Made by a program: the position numbers and the translations under genes
Assembly: GCA_034409565.1 (NCBI GenBank)
Contig: DAOUMS010000012.1
Coordinates: 1-63,315, forward strand
Origin: E44-bin89 sp034409565
GTDB taxonomy: Bacteria; Chloroflexota; Dehalococcoidia; Dehalococcoidales; RBG-16-60-22
Direction of reading: 5' to 3'
Length of the DNA: 63,315 nucleotides
The notes under the pieces: generated by a model
Databases searched by the model: none
What the model saw: the letters and a program-made list of their open reading frames with translations, nothing else
Told to the model about the DNA's origin: nothing
Shown here: piece by piece, positions 17,052 to 25,429 of the stretch
How positions within the stretch are numbered: position 1 is the first letter of the stretch
How the letters are laid out: each line of letters begins with the position of its first letter

Positions 17052-17216
17052 TTAGCTTCCTTCTATTTCAACCCTCTTTCTGAGGGCAGCTCTCTTGTGC
17101 CAGGCTTTTTTCAGAGCGGTGTAAATACCACCGATGTTCGTATACCAGACGAAAGCTGCCGGGAAGAGGATGATTGGTATGGCAATTACCAGTGCCAAAA
17201 TGAATTCCCATTGCAT
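17052..17216 (-). CDS. Single-pass membrane microprotein (54 aa), family member 1
   Basis: The frame MQWEFILALVIAIPIIL... runs 54 codons to TAA 17052-17054 and is preceded by GGAGGTAATAGGAAG, a strong ribosome-binding site. It has one hydrophobic helix with Pro14, then FVWYTNIGGIYTALKK and a basic tail. It is clearly paralogous to the protein at 16482-16670. Being under 60 codons it is easily missed. It is the first of three microprotein genes leading to the PAS membrane sensor. Function unknown. Confidence 0.7.
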   Translation of the reverse strand: MQWEFILALVIAIPIILFPAAFVWYTNIGGIYTALKKAWHKRAALRKRVEIEGS

Positions 17217-17409
17217 CTTCCTATTACCTCCACTGTAACCTTATCACTGCACCGTCAAATATAACTTCCGCTACGATGCCTAATTCTAATTTCCAAAAAG
17301 GCGTATTTCTCAATGCCTGGGATTACGTATTTAAGCTACTGTTGGCCGGTCGGTGATAGGCAATTAGGCTTACTTCCGGCAGTGCTTTTTGCATGGCTGT
17401 TTGGAAGTA

Positions 17410-17438
17410 TTGAGCGCTGAAAAGAAAAAGGGTATGAT
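17410..17438 (+). promoter_or_regulatory. Sigma70-like promoter for the NarL/NarX pair
   Basis: TTGAGC (17410-17415), a 17-bp spacer and TATGAT (17433-17438) lie 33 bp before the TTG start at 17471. The acyl-CoA synthetase gene at 44140 has a very similar TTGAGA-N18-TATGAT element. Confidence 0.6.
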
Positions 17439-17470
17439 AGGGGTGAGTGAAGTTCAGGGGGAGCCGATAG

Positions 17471-18136
17471 TTGAATATCATCAAGCTCTTGATTGCGGAC
17501 GACCATGCCGTGGTGCGTGAGGGGACCCGCCAGATTCTGGAGCGGGAAGCGGACATCAGTGTCGTTGCCGAAGCTGCTGATGGTGAAGAGGCCGTCAGGA
17601 TGGCCGACAAGTCCAACCCCGACGTCATCATCATGGACATCGCCATGCCCAAGATGGACGGTATAGAGGCGACCAAGCAGATAAAGTCGCTGCATCCCAA
17701 TATCGCTATCCTCATTCTTACTGCCTATGATGATGACCAGTTCGTCTTCAATTTAATTGAGGCTGGAGCGGCGGGATACCTGCTGAAGAGCGTGCGCGGT
17801 CATGAGCTGGTTGAGGCAGTACGCGCGGTGAACGCCGGGGAGTCCGTGCTGCACCCGGCAATCGCCCGGAAAGTGCTCAACCGCTTCGCTCCGGTGGCCG
17901 GTAAAGAGCCAAAGCAGAAGGTCCTGGAAGTGCTCAGTGACCGGGAAGTGGAGGTGCTGCAGCTGGCGGCAAGAGGCTTGAGCAATCAGGATATTGCCAA
18001 TGAGCTCTGTTTGAGTTTGCGCACCGTTCAGGCTCATCTAGGTCATATTTTCAACAAGCTGCAGGTCAGCTCACGGACAGAGGCGGTGGTGCGCGCTCTT
18101 AAGGAGGGCTGGATTACCCTGAGTGACGTCACCTGA
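17471..18136 (+). CDS. NarL/LuxR-type DNA-binding response regulator
   Basis: Residues ~4-120 form a receiver (LLIADDHAVVREG; phosphoacceptor Asp in VIIMDIAMPKMDG; Thr in ILTAYDDD; Lys in YLLKSV). A GerE/LuxR helix-turn-helix follows (~152-215; LSDREVEVLQLAARGLSNQDIAN). Translation starts at TTG 17471 behind GGGGGAG. The cognate kinase begins 35 bp downstream. The microprotein/PAS-sensor operon is divergent from it and is the nearest candidate target. Confidence 0.93.
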   Translation: MNIIKLLIADDHAVVREGTRQILEREADISVVAEAADGEEAVRMADKSNPDVIIMDIAMPKMDGIEATKQIKSLHPNIAILILTAYDDDQFVFNLIEAGAAGYLLKSVRGHELVEAVRAVNAGESVLHPAIARKVLNRFAPVAGKEPKQKVLEVLSDREVEVLQLAARGLSNQDIANELCLSLRTVQAHLGHIFNKLQVSSRTEAVVRALKEGWITLSDVT

Positions 18137-18171
18137 AGAGTGCCACTGGGTGAAGACCTGAGGGAGTTAAT

Positions 18172-19809
18172 GTGGCGGGATATTCATATTCAAGGTGGCT
18201 GCTGAAATATATCCGTAGCCCCGGCTTCTGGGTGATTGTTATCCTGCTGGTACTGATTACGCTCCCTCACTATCACGAATTACTGAAGCATCCTAACTTC
18301 GTAACCGTACTTATATCCAAGCTTGACCTGGACCGTCATGCCTTCGAGCGGGTTCTCTATCTGGCACCGATTGTCTGGGCGGGTTTTATTTTTGGCTGGC
18401 GGGGGGCGATTGTCACCTCGTTCTTGGCCTTTGGCCTGATGCTCCCCCGGGTCATCTGGCTATCAGAACATCCCAAAGATGCGTTGTTTGAGACCATCGC
18501 TGTCTTTATCGTGAGTAACGTACTGGCGCTCAGCTTCGCCTCGCTGCGCCGGGAAAGGGAATACCGCACGCAGCTCGAGGTAGCCAGGCATGACCTCGAG
18601 GCCAATATTGAAATAATCAGGGAAAATGAGAGACAACTCACGGCGCTGAACCAGATTGCCGGTACCGTATCCCAGTCTCTGGATTTGAATCAGGTACTGG
18701 ATAACGCCATTGATAGTGTGGTGGACGTCATGCAGGTTGATATCGCCTGGATATATCTCCTCAACGAGGCGGCTGCTGAGCTGACAATGACCGTTTACCG
18801 GGGTGTTCCGGAAGAAGTGGTAAGGGGGGTGGATAGACTGAAAGTTGGCGAAGGCTTGAATGGCCAGGTGGCGCAAACCGGAGAGCCAATGTTTGTGGAA
18901 GATGTCTCTAAAGACCCGAGGCTTACTAGGGAGGTAGTCAGCAAGCATAACATACACTCGCTGCTCACTGTCCCGTTGCGCTACCGGGCCAAGGTTAATG
19001 GCACGCTCTGTGTGGCCATGTACCGACACCGGATGTTTGATAAGGGGGAGATAGAGCTGTTAACCGCCATTGGCAACCAGATTGGTGTGGCGGTGGAAAA
19101 TGCCCGACTTTATCAGCAGCAGCAGGGAGTTGCCGAGCAGTTGCGCGGCATGCAGGAAAACCTGCGTTTTTACCTGCAACAGGTGACCAAGGCACAGGAG
19201 GAGGAAAGAAAGCGCATTTCCCGTGAACTGCACGACGATACACTACAGAGCCTGGTGGTCCTGTCCCGTCAGCTTGATGCACTGGCATCTGGCAAAGAGA
19301 TTTCGGCAGAAAACCGCCATAACCTGGAAGAACTGTGGAAGAAGGCGAGCGACATTATCAAGGAAGTGCGGCGGTTGAGCCAGGACCTGCGACCGGCAGC
19401 GCTGGACCGGCTGGGGCTGTTGCCGGCGCTGGAACGGCTGGCAACCGACGCTGCCGATTACTCAGGTATAGAGACCGCGGTCAGGGTCAAAGGTGAAGAG
19501 CGGCGGCTCAACGAAGAGGTGGAGCTCGTCTTATTCCGTATCGCACAGGAGGCGATACGGAACGTGTGGCGGCACGCCCAGGCGACCAGGGCCGAGATTA
19601 CCGTTGCCTTTGAAAAGAACCAGGTGAAGGTGACCGTCAGTGATAACGGGGCGGGCTTTGAAATTCCCGATAAACTCGGGGAACTGGCGCGTGATGGCAA
19701 GCTTGGCCTGACTGGTATGCAGGAACGGGCTCAGCTCATCGGGGGTGAACTCATCGTTAAATCAGCGCCGGGCAAGGGTTCCACCGTAACCGTGGCGGTG
19801 CCGGTCTAG
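18172..19809 (+). CDS. NarX-type membrane histidine kinase with GAF domain
   Basis: The 545-residue kinase has an N-terminal membrane domain of about four helices (~18-125), a coiled segment, a GAF domain (~155-312), a HisKA_3 dimerisation domain with RELHDD (phosphoacceptor His354) and an ATPase with SDNGAGF (490-496) and GLTGMQERA. It is the partner of the NarL-type regulator just upstream. GTG 18172 is preceded by AGGGAG. The membrane domain (RVLYLAPIVWAGF...LPR) is shared with the kinase-less PAS sensor at 15611. Its stop overlaps the stop of the convergent mutase subunit gene. Confidence 0.93.
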   Translation: MAGYSYSRWLLKYIRSPGFWVIVILLVLITLPHYHELLKHPNFVTVLISKLDLDRHAFERVLYLAPIVWAGFIFGWRGAIVTSFLAFGLMLPRVIWLSEHPKDALFETIAVFIVSNVLALSFASLRREREYRTQLEVARHDLEANIEIIRENERQLTALNQIAGTVSQSLDLNQVLDNAIDSVVDVMQVDIAWIYLLNEAAAELTMTVYRGVPEEVVRGVDRLKVGEGLNGQVAQTGEPMFVEDVSKDPRLTREVVSKHNIHSLLTVPLRYRAKVNGTLCVAMYRHRMFDKGEIELLTAIGNQIGVAVENARLYQQQQGVAEQLRGMQENLRFYLQQVTKAQEEERKRISRELHDDTLQSLVVLSRQLDALASGKEISAENRHNLEELWKKASDIIKEVRRLSQDLRPAALDRLGLLPALERLATDAADYSGIETAVRVKGEERRLNEEVELVLFRIAQEAIRNVWRHAQATRAEITVAFEKNQVKVTVSDNGAGFEIPDKLGELARDGKLGLTGMQERAQLIGGELIVKSAPGKGSTVTVAVPV

Positions 19810-20243
19810 ACTGTCTTTGCACCTGATGGCGCCACACGGCTTTCCTGCCGTACGTTTTTCACTGTCCAGTCAACGATTTTGGTAATCGGGGTGCCCGGTA
19901 AAAATACCTGCTTGATGCCGGCTTTCTTTAATTTAGGAATGTCTTCGTCGGGAATGATACCGCCGCCAATGACGGTGATGTCGCCGGCACCGCTGGCCTT
20001 TAACTGTCTGACCACTTCCGAGAACAGGTGCAGGTGTGCCCCGGAAAGGCAGCTCAAGCCAACCAGGTCAACATCTTCCTGAATGGCCGCGCTCACAATC
20101 TGTTCTGGAGTCTGGTGCACTCCGGTATAGATGACTTCAAAACCGGCGTCACGGAAACCACGGGCAATTATCCTGGCCCCGCGGTCATGACCGTCAAGAC
20201 CGGGCTTGGCCACCAGCACCCTCAGTTTCTTTTCCGGCTCCAT
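19806..20243 (-). CDS. mcmA2: Methylmalonyl-CoA mutase, B12-binding small subunit
   Basis: The 145-residue protein is a free-standing cobalamin-binding domain with the DxHxxG signature (GLDGHDRGARI), the Ser/Leu motif (GLSCLSGAH) and the GGG end (VIGGGIIPDED). In split mutases it supplies adenosylcobalamin to the TIM-barrel subunit encoded 13 nt upstream. It closes the operon that begins with the 2-oxoacid:ferredoxin oxidoreductase genes. Confidence 0.95.
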   Translation of the reverse strand: MEPEKKLRVLVAKPGLDGHDRGARIIARGFRDAGFEVIYTGVHQTPEQIVSAAIQEDVDLVGLSCLSGAHLHLFSEVVRQLKASGAGDITVIGGGIIPDEDIPKLKKAGIKQVFLPGTPITKIVDWTVKNVRQESRVAPSGAKTV

Positions 20244-20255
20244 TGTTTTCTAAAA

Positions 20256-21932
20256 TCAGAAGAACCCAGGGTCCCGGTACTCACCAAAGACCTCACGGTA
20301 GACGTCGCAGATTTCCTGCTCGGTGGCCAGAGCGCGGACCGCCTCGATAACACAGGGCATGACATTTTCCTCGCTCCGGCAGGCAGCACCGAGGTCTTTG
20401 AGGGTCCGGGCGACCCTACGGCTGTCCCGGCTTCTCTTCACTTCCTTCAGTCTTTTAACCTGCTCTGCCTCCACCCTTTCGTCAATCTTCAGTATCTCAA
20501 TGGGGGCCTCTTCTTCGGCCAGGTACTTGTTCACCCCCACCACCACCTTTTCCAGAGCGTCAACCTGTTGTTTAAAGCGGTAGGCGGCATTGGCAATCTC
20601 GCGCTGCGGGAATCCCCGGTCAATGGCCGCCAGCATGCCACCCATGTCATCTATCTGGTTGAGGTATTTCCAGGCTTCCTCTTCAATGCGGCTGGTCAGC
20701 GCCTCAATATAGTATGAGCCGGCCAGGGGGTCGATGGAGTTGACCACGCCGGTCTCTTCCGCCAGTATCTGCTGGGTGCGCAGGGCGATGGTGGCGGCGA
20801 ATTCCGTAGGCAGGGCAAACTCCTCGTCGAAAGAGTTGGTGTGCAGGGACTGGGTGCCGCCCAGGACCGCCGCGAGGGCTTCGGTGGCGGTACGGATGAT
20901 GTTATTGTAGGGCTGCTGGTGGGTTAGCGAGCAGCCGGCCGTCTGGATGTGAAATCTAAGCCACCAGGAGCGGGGGTTTTTCGCCTGGAAGCGTTCTTTC
21001 ATGATTCTGGCCCACATCCGCCGCGCCGCCCGGAACTTGGCGATTTCCTCAAAGAAGTCCATATGGGAGTCAAAGAAGAAGGACAGCCGCGGGGCGAAGG
21101 CGTCGACGTCAAGCTTCTTGCGCTCGATGACATCCTGGACGTAGGCGATGCCATCGGCCAGGGTGAAGGCCAGCTCCTGAACGGCAGTGGCACCGGCCTC
21201 GCGGATATGGTAGCCGCTGATGCTGATGGTGTTCCAGCGCGGGACGTGATGAGTGCCGAACTCGATGGTGTCGCTGATGAGCCTGATTGACGGTTCCGGG
21301 GGGCACATGAAAGTCTTCTGGGCGATGAACTCCTTGAGCATATCATTCTGGATGGTTCCCCCCACCCTGTCCCAGCTCACTCCCTGCCTCTCGGCGGCCA
21401 CTAGGTACATCGCCCAGAGCACGCTGGCGGGGGGGTTGATGGTCATGGAGGTGGTCACCCTGTCCAGAGGAATATTTCTGGTCAGGATTTCAAAGTCGGC
21501 CAGAGTATCTATGGCGACGCCGCACTTGCCGACCTCGGCCCTGGACTTTGCCGAATCGGAATCGTAGCCCATGAGGGTGGGGAAATCAAAGGCGGTGCTC
21601 AGGCCGGTCTCACCCTCCTTCAAAAGCTGGTGCCAGCGCTGGTTGGTATCCTCGGCGGTGCCGAGGCCGGAGAACATGCGGAGTGTCCAGACCTTGCCGC
21701 GGTAGCCGGAGGCCTGACAGCCGCGGGTAAATGGAAAAAAGCCGGGGTAGCCAATGTCACGGTCGAAATCCAGGTCGCGAATATCTTCCGGAGTGTATAT
21801 CGGGTTTACCAAGAGGTCGGAAATGGTGGACAGTCGTTTCTTTGCCGCCAGGTCAGGAGATGCTCTGGTAACCTCGGCTTCCCATTTTTTCAGCCCCTGT
21901 CGAGCATCAGTCAGGGTCTTCTCATCGAACAT
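20256..21932 (-). CDS. mcmA1: Methylmalonyl-CoA mutase, catalytic large subunit
   Basis: This 558-residue TIM-barrel subunit interconverts (R)-methylmalonyl-CoA and succinyl-CoA. Family landmarks are FPFTRGCQASGYRGKVWTLR near residue 75, GLSTAFDFPTLMGYDSD (~110), FHIQTAGCSLTHQQPYNN (~330) and GGTQSLHTNSFDEEFALPT (~370). The B12 domain is on the separate downstream gene. It starts 3 nt after the stop of the oxidoreductase gamma subunit, so the mutase and the 2-oxoacid oxidoreductase form one transcription unit. Isobutyryl- or ethylmalonyl-type mutases are less likely given the succinyl-CoA link. Confidence 0.94.
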   Translation of the reverse strand: MFDEKTLTDARQGLKKWEAEVTRASPDLAAKKRLSTISDLLVNPIYTPEDIRDLDFDRDIGYPGFFPFTRGCQASGYRGKVWTLRMFSGLGTAEDTNQRWHQLLKEGETGLSTAFDFPTLMGYDSDSAKSRAEVGKCGVAIDTLADFEILTRNIPLDRVTTSMTINPPASVLWAMYLVAAERQGVSWDRVGGTIQNDMLKEFIAQKTFMCPPEPSIRLISDTIEFGTHHVPRWNTISISGYHIREAGATAVQELAFTLADGIAYVQDVIERKKLDVDAFAPRLSFFFDSHMDFFEEIAKFRAARRMWARIMKERFQAKNPRSWWLRFHIQTAGCSLTHQQPYNNIIRTATEALAAVLGGTQSLHTNSFDEEFALPTEFAATIALRTQQILAEETGVVNSIDPLAGSYYIEALTSRIEEEAWKYLNQIDDMGGMLAAIDRGFPQREIANAAYRFKQQVDALEKVVVGVNKYLAEEEAPIEILKIDERVEAEQVKRLKEVKRSRDSRRVARTLKDLGAACRSEENVMPCVIEAVRALATEQEICDVYREVFGEYRDPGFF

Positions 21933-21934
21933 GG

Positions 21935-22510
21935 TCAGCCACCACCCTTCGGGCCAGATGTGCGGCCCGCATATTCCGTCCGGGCCCAGGCAACTCCTTT
22001 CTCAATCGCCTGCCGGTTCTCGGCCAGACGCACCTTATTTCTGGCCAGCATATCCGCCATTATCCGGTCGACGCTGTCTAAAGAGACGACCGCACGGCGG
22101 GCAAGCATGACGCCGAGGGTGACCAGGTTGCCGACATCGCTGTTTCCCACCTCCGTCGCCAGGTCGTTAGCCGGCACGTAAACCACATCAATATCGTTTC
22201 GCCGTACCTGTTCCGGAATCAGTGTCTGGTTAACCATGAGGAGTCCACCCGGTCTGGTGGTCTTTTCGAATCTGGCCAGGGAAGCCGAGTTCATGGCCAC
22301 GGCAATGGTGGGCCGGGCAATGAACAGAGCGCCGATGCGTTCATCGGAGATGGTGACGTTGCACCAGACGGTGCCGCCCCTCTTTTCCGCGCCGTAAGCG
22401 GGCATGTACACCACCTCGCGCTTTTCTCTGAAAGCGGCCTCGGTGAGCAGCCGCCCGATGAACAGCACCCCCTGTCCGCCAAAACCCCCGATGGCAATTT
22501 CCTCATGCAT
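21935..22510 (-). CDS. korC: 2-oxoacid:ferredoxin oxidoreductase, gamma subunit
   Basis: The 191-residue protein opens with the family motif GGFGGQGVLFIGRLL and contains MPAYGAEKRGGTVWCNV, both diagnostic of the gamma (catalytic CoA-binding) subunit of KorDABC/VorDABC-type enzymes. Its ATG lies 4 nt after the beta subunit stop, behind AAGGATAAGCC. Together with the downstream mutase it suggests a 2-oxoglutarate specificity, but a branched-chain 2-oxoacid enzyme cannot be excluded. Confidence 0.92.
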   Translation of the reverse strand: MHEEIAIGGFGGQGVLFIGRLLTEAAFREKREVVYMPAYGAEKRGGTVWCNVTISDERIGALFIARPTIAVAMNSASLARFEKTTRPGGLLMVNQTLIPEQVRRNDIDVVYVPANDLATEVGNSDVGNLVTLGVMLARRAVVSLDSVDRIMADMLARNKVRLAENRQAIEKGVAWARTEYAGRTSGPKGGG

Positions 22511-22513
22511 GGC

Positions 22514-23302
22514 TTATCCTTTTTTCAAAGCCGCAACGGCTTCAATCACTTTATATTCTCCCAGCGGGTATTGGGGCAGCATGTTTTTCTCCAGCCATTC
22601 CATGGCCTTTACTGGCTCCACCCGCCAGTTCGTCGGGCAGGGAGACAGCACCTCGACCAGCGACATGCCCAGATTGGCCAGCTGAGTACGGAAGGCGAGC
22701 TTTATCGCCTGCTTGGCTTTCCTGACCATGGCCGGACTGTGCACGGCCACCCGGGCGATATAGGCGGTGCCTTCCAGGGGCGACAGCATCTCGCAGACGC
22801 GGACGGGATAGCCGGCCAGAGATGATTCTCGTCCTCCCGTGGTTGAGGTCGAGTACATGCCGAGGAGGGTGGTGGGGGCCATCTGACCGCCGGTCATGCC
22901 GTAGATGGCGTTATTGACGAAGATGGTGGTGAGGTTTTCGCCGCGGGTGCAGGCATGCACTATCTCGGCGGTGCCGATGGCCGCTAGGTCGCCGTCACCC
23001 TGGTAGGTGAAGGGGACGAGGTGGGGGTGGCACCTTTTGATGGCGGTGGCTACGGCTGGGGCACGCCCGTGGGCCGACTCCAGACCGTCGGACTTGAAAT
23101 AGTGATAGGAATTGACCGAGCAGCCAATGGAAGCCACGCATATGGCTCTCTCTTTGAGCTTCAGCTCGTCAATTACCTCGGCGACCAGTCGGAAGACAAT
23201 GCCGTGGCCGCAGCCGGGGCAGAAATGAAAGGGGTGCTCCTCCAGTGCTTCTGGCTTCTGGTACAATACTGTTTCCAATTCGTTATGTTCTAACTTGGCC
23301 AT
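22514..23302 (-). CDS. korB: 2-oxoacid:ferredoxin oxidoreductase, beta subunit (TPP-binding)
   Basis: At 262 residues it carries HFCPGCGHG (a Cys pair near the cluster/TPP site), the TPP/Mg2+ motif GDGDLAAIG...NNAIYGMTGGQ and the IGCS segment of KorB/VorA proteins. It decarboxylates 2-oxoacids to acyl-CoA while reducing ferredoxin, or runs in reverse as a reductive carboxylase. It follows the alpha subunit by 15 nt. Confidence 0.93.
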   Translation of the reverse strand: MAKLEHNELETVLYQKPEALEEHPFHFCPGCGHGIVFRLVAEVIDELKLKERAICVASIGCSVNSYHYFKSDGLESAHGRAPAVATAIKRCHPHLVPFTYQGDGDLAAIGTAEIVHACTRGENLTTIFVNNAIYGMTGGQMAPTTLLGMYSTSTTGGRESSLAGYPVRVCEMLSPLEGTAYIARVAVHSPAMVRKAKQAIKLAFRTQLANLGMSLVEVLSPCPTNWRVEPVKAMEWLEKNMLPQYPLGEYKVIEAVAALKKG

Positions 23303-23317
23303 TTTAACCTTAATCGG

Positions 23318-24367
23318 CTACTTCATTATTTTTTCTACGGCTTCCAGTACCTCATCGGCCGAGATGGGTACGCCGGCGAACTGATTGACCAGTGCCACCG
23401 GCACCTCCGAGCCTACCGAGAGCCTGACGTCTTCAATAAGCTGCCCCAGGCTCAACTCGGTCACCAGGAAGCGTTTCACTTTCCGTGATAAATCGGACAG
23501 AGGTCCGGCCGGGAAGGGAAAAAGGGTGATGGGGCGGAAGATACCGACTTTGAGTCCTGCCTTGCGGGCCATTTTCATGGCGGTCATGGCGGCACGGAAG
23601 GCGCTGCCGTAGGCGACGATGACCAGGGATGCGTCATCGAGGTTGATACCTTCGTAGCGTACCTCATTTTGCCTTATTTTCTCGAACTTCTGGCGCAGTA
23701 ACTCAACGCGCGGGCGGTAATCAACCGGGTCCATGGCAAAGGAATTGATGATGTTCTTGGGTCGCCCCACCGCTCCCGTGATGGCCCACGGTTTCTCGGG
23801 GAACTTGGTGACCGGCGGGCGCATGGTTACGGGCTCGATGGCCTGGCCGAGGAAGCCATCGGGCAGCAGCACCACCGGATTGCGGTATTTATCGGCTAGG
23901 TCGAAGGCGAGCATGGTAAAATCCATCATCTCCTGCACGGATGACGGGGCCAGAATAATAAGGTGGTAGTCTCCGTGCCCGCCACCTTTGGTGGCCTGAA
24001 AATAGTCGCCCTGGGCGCCGCCAATGTCGCCCAGACCCGGCCCGCCGCGCATCACATTAGCCACCACCGCCGGAATTTCGGCGCCGGCCATGTAAGACAT
24101 GCCTTCCTGCTGCAGGCTGAAGCCGGGGCTGGAGGTGGAGGTCATGGCGCGGCAACCGGACGCAGCGGCGCCGTAGACCATGTTGATGGCGGACAGCTCG
24201 CTCTCCGTCTGGACGAAAACTCGCCCTTCCTCCGGCATACGTCTGGACATGTGCTCGAGGAGCTCGTTCTGGGGCGTAATCGGGTAGCCGAAGTAGGCGT
24301 GGCAGCCAGCTAAAATGGCGCCTTCGGCGATGGCGATATTCCCTGCCATTAAAGTCTTTTCAGGCAC
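23318..24367 (-). CDS. korA: 2-oxoacid:ferredoxin oxidoreductase, alpha subunit
   Basis: The 349-residue product contains FGYPITPQNELLEHM and QTESELSAINMVYGAAASG, characteristic of the alpha subunit, and GGPGLGDIGGAQGDYFQATKG. I place the start at GTG 24367, where AGGT lies 7-8 nt upstream; a GTG three codons earlier overlaps the Shine-Dalgarno. The ferredoxin subunit gene precedes it on the same strand. Confidence 0.92.
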   Translation of the reverse strand: MPEKTLMAGNIAIAEGAILAGCHAYFGYPITPQNELLEHMSRRMPEEGRVFVQTESELSAINMVYGAAASGCRAMTSTSSPGFSLQQEGMSYMAGAEIPAVVANVMRGGPGLGDIGGAQGDYFQATKGGGHGDYHLIILAPSSVQEMMDFTMLAFDLADKYRNPVVLLPDGFLGQAIEPVTMRPPVTKFPEKPWAITGAVGRPKNIINSFAMDPVDYRPRVELLRQKFEKIRQNEVRYEGINLDDASLVIVAYGSAFRAAMTAMKMARKAGLKVGIFRPITLFPFPAGPLSDLSRKVKRFLVTELSLGQLIEDVRLSVGSEVPVALVNQFAGVPISADEVLEAVEKIMK

Positions 24368-24410
24368 TGAAAACACCTAAAGCGAAAGCAGTCACCGGGA
24401 AAATTTTATT

Positions 24411-24656
24411 TCAAACCTTATTGACACGATGTACGGTAATGGCGATGTCCGGGCACATCAGGGCGCAGATGCCGCAGCCGGTGCATTCTTGCGCTTTCTT
24501 TTCCTTAACCTCGGCCGGCGTATAACCCATGCGGTTGATGTGGGAGGCGGGCTGGAGGACTTCCTTGGGGCAGAAGGCGACACAGAGGTGGCAGCCTTTA
24601 CACCTTTCGCTGTCAATGACAACATAGTTTGATTTTCGCTTCGTTGTCGTGACCAT
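24411..24656 (-). CDS. korD: 2-oxoacid:ferredoxin oxidoreductase, delta (2x[4Fe-4S] ferredoxin) subunit
   Basis: This 81-residue protein has two complete cluster motifs: CKGCHLCVAFCPKE and CTGCGICALMCPD. It delivers electrons between the TPP subunits and soluble ferredoxin. GGGATAAC precedes the ATG. It is the first gene of the six-gene operon korDABC-mcmA1-mcmA2, and the Lrp-type gene is divergent from it. Confidence 0.93.
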   Translation of the reverse strand: MVTTTKRKSNYVVIDSERCKGCHLCVAFCPKEVLQPASHINRMGYTPAEVKEKKAQECTGCGICALMCPDIAITVHRVNKV

Positions 24657-24915
24657 GTTATCCCTTTCCCCGGCCGGTATCAGGGCAAAAGATTACCCAG
24701 TACCAATTATCGTCTCTTTGCGTATCAGGGTCAAGGGCTGAAATGTGGCGTAAAAGGGCGAAAGAGACGCCATATTTGGCTGAATAAAACGTCAATAGGT
24801 GTGAGGCATATTTAAATACGGCAAAACGGGAAATAAAGTCGTTTAAAAACGGCGAGCAAATAATTTTTTATCTTTTTGCCAGCTCAGGAGGCATGACTTC
24901 CCGGGGACAGGCACG

Positions 24916-25422
24916 TTGACAGGAATGGGGTCTCGTGCCATACTATTTGCTACCGTGGACGAGTTAGACCGGAGTATTATCGCTGAGCTGGCCAGAGATT
25001 CGCGGCAGAGCAGCGCCGAGCTGTCCCGCAAGCTGAACGTGAGCGAAACGACCGTCAGGCGGCGGATTCAGCACCTGGAGAAAGAGGGCATCATCACCTT
25101 CACCGCCATCCTCGACCCGTCCAAGCTGGGCTACAGCATAATCGCCATCATTGCCCTTGAGGTGGAACTGGGGCAAATCGACAAGATTTCCGAGTCGCTG
25201 GCGGGCTGCCCGAACGTCCGCTACGTATCACTCTGCACCGGCAACCATGATATCTTCATCGGCACTTGGTTCCACTCGTCCAACGAGCTGACCCAGTTCG
25301 TCAAGGACTACCTGGCCGGTGTGCCCGGCATCAGAAAGAGCGAGACCTTTGTCATCCTGGACGTGAAAAAAGATGAGGTGGGCTGGCTGAGGAGCCTGGA
25401 GAAGACGGGCGGCTCGGGGTAA
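24916..25422 (+). CDS. Lrp/AsnC-family transcriptional regulator
   Basis: The ~168-residue protein has an N-terminal helix-turn-helix (DELDRSIIAELARDSRQSSA...VSETTVRRRIQHLEKEGII) and a C-terminal RAM/AsnC ligand domain. Possible starts are TTG 24916, ATG 24925 and GTG 24955; none has a strong ribosome-binding site. An 8-codon frame (ATG 24893) behind AGGAGG ends in a TGA that overlaps TTG 24916, so translation could be coupled. It is divergent from korDABC-mcm and probably controls that operon through the 259-bp AT-rich gap between them. Confidence 0.9.
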   Translation: MTGMGSRAILFATVDELDRSIIAELARDSRQSSAELSRKLNVSETTVRRRIQHLEKEGIITFTAILDPSKLGYSIIAIIALEVELGQIDKISESLAGCPNVRYVSLCTGNHDIFIGTWFHSSNELTQFVKDYLAGVPGIRKSETFVILDVKKDEVGWLRSLEKTGGSG

Positions 25423-25429
25423 GCGATTA

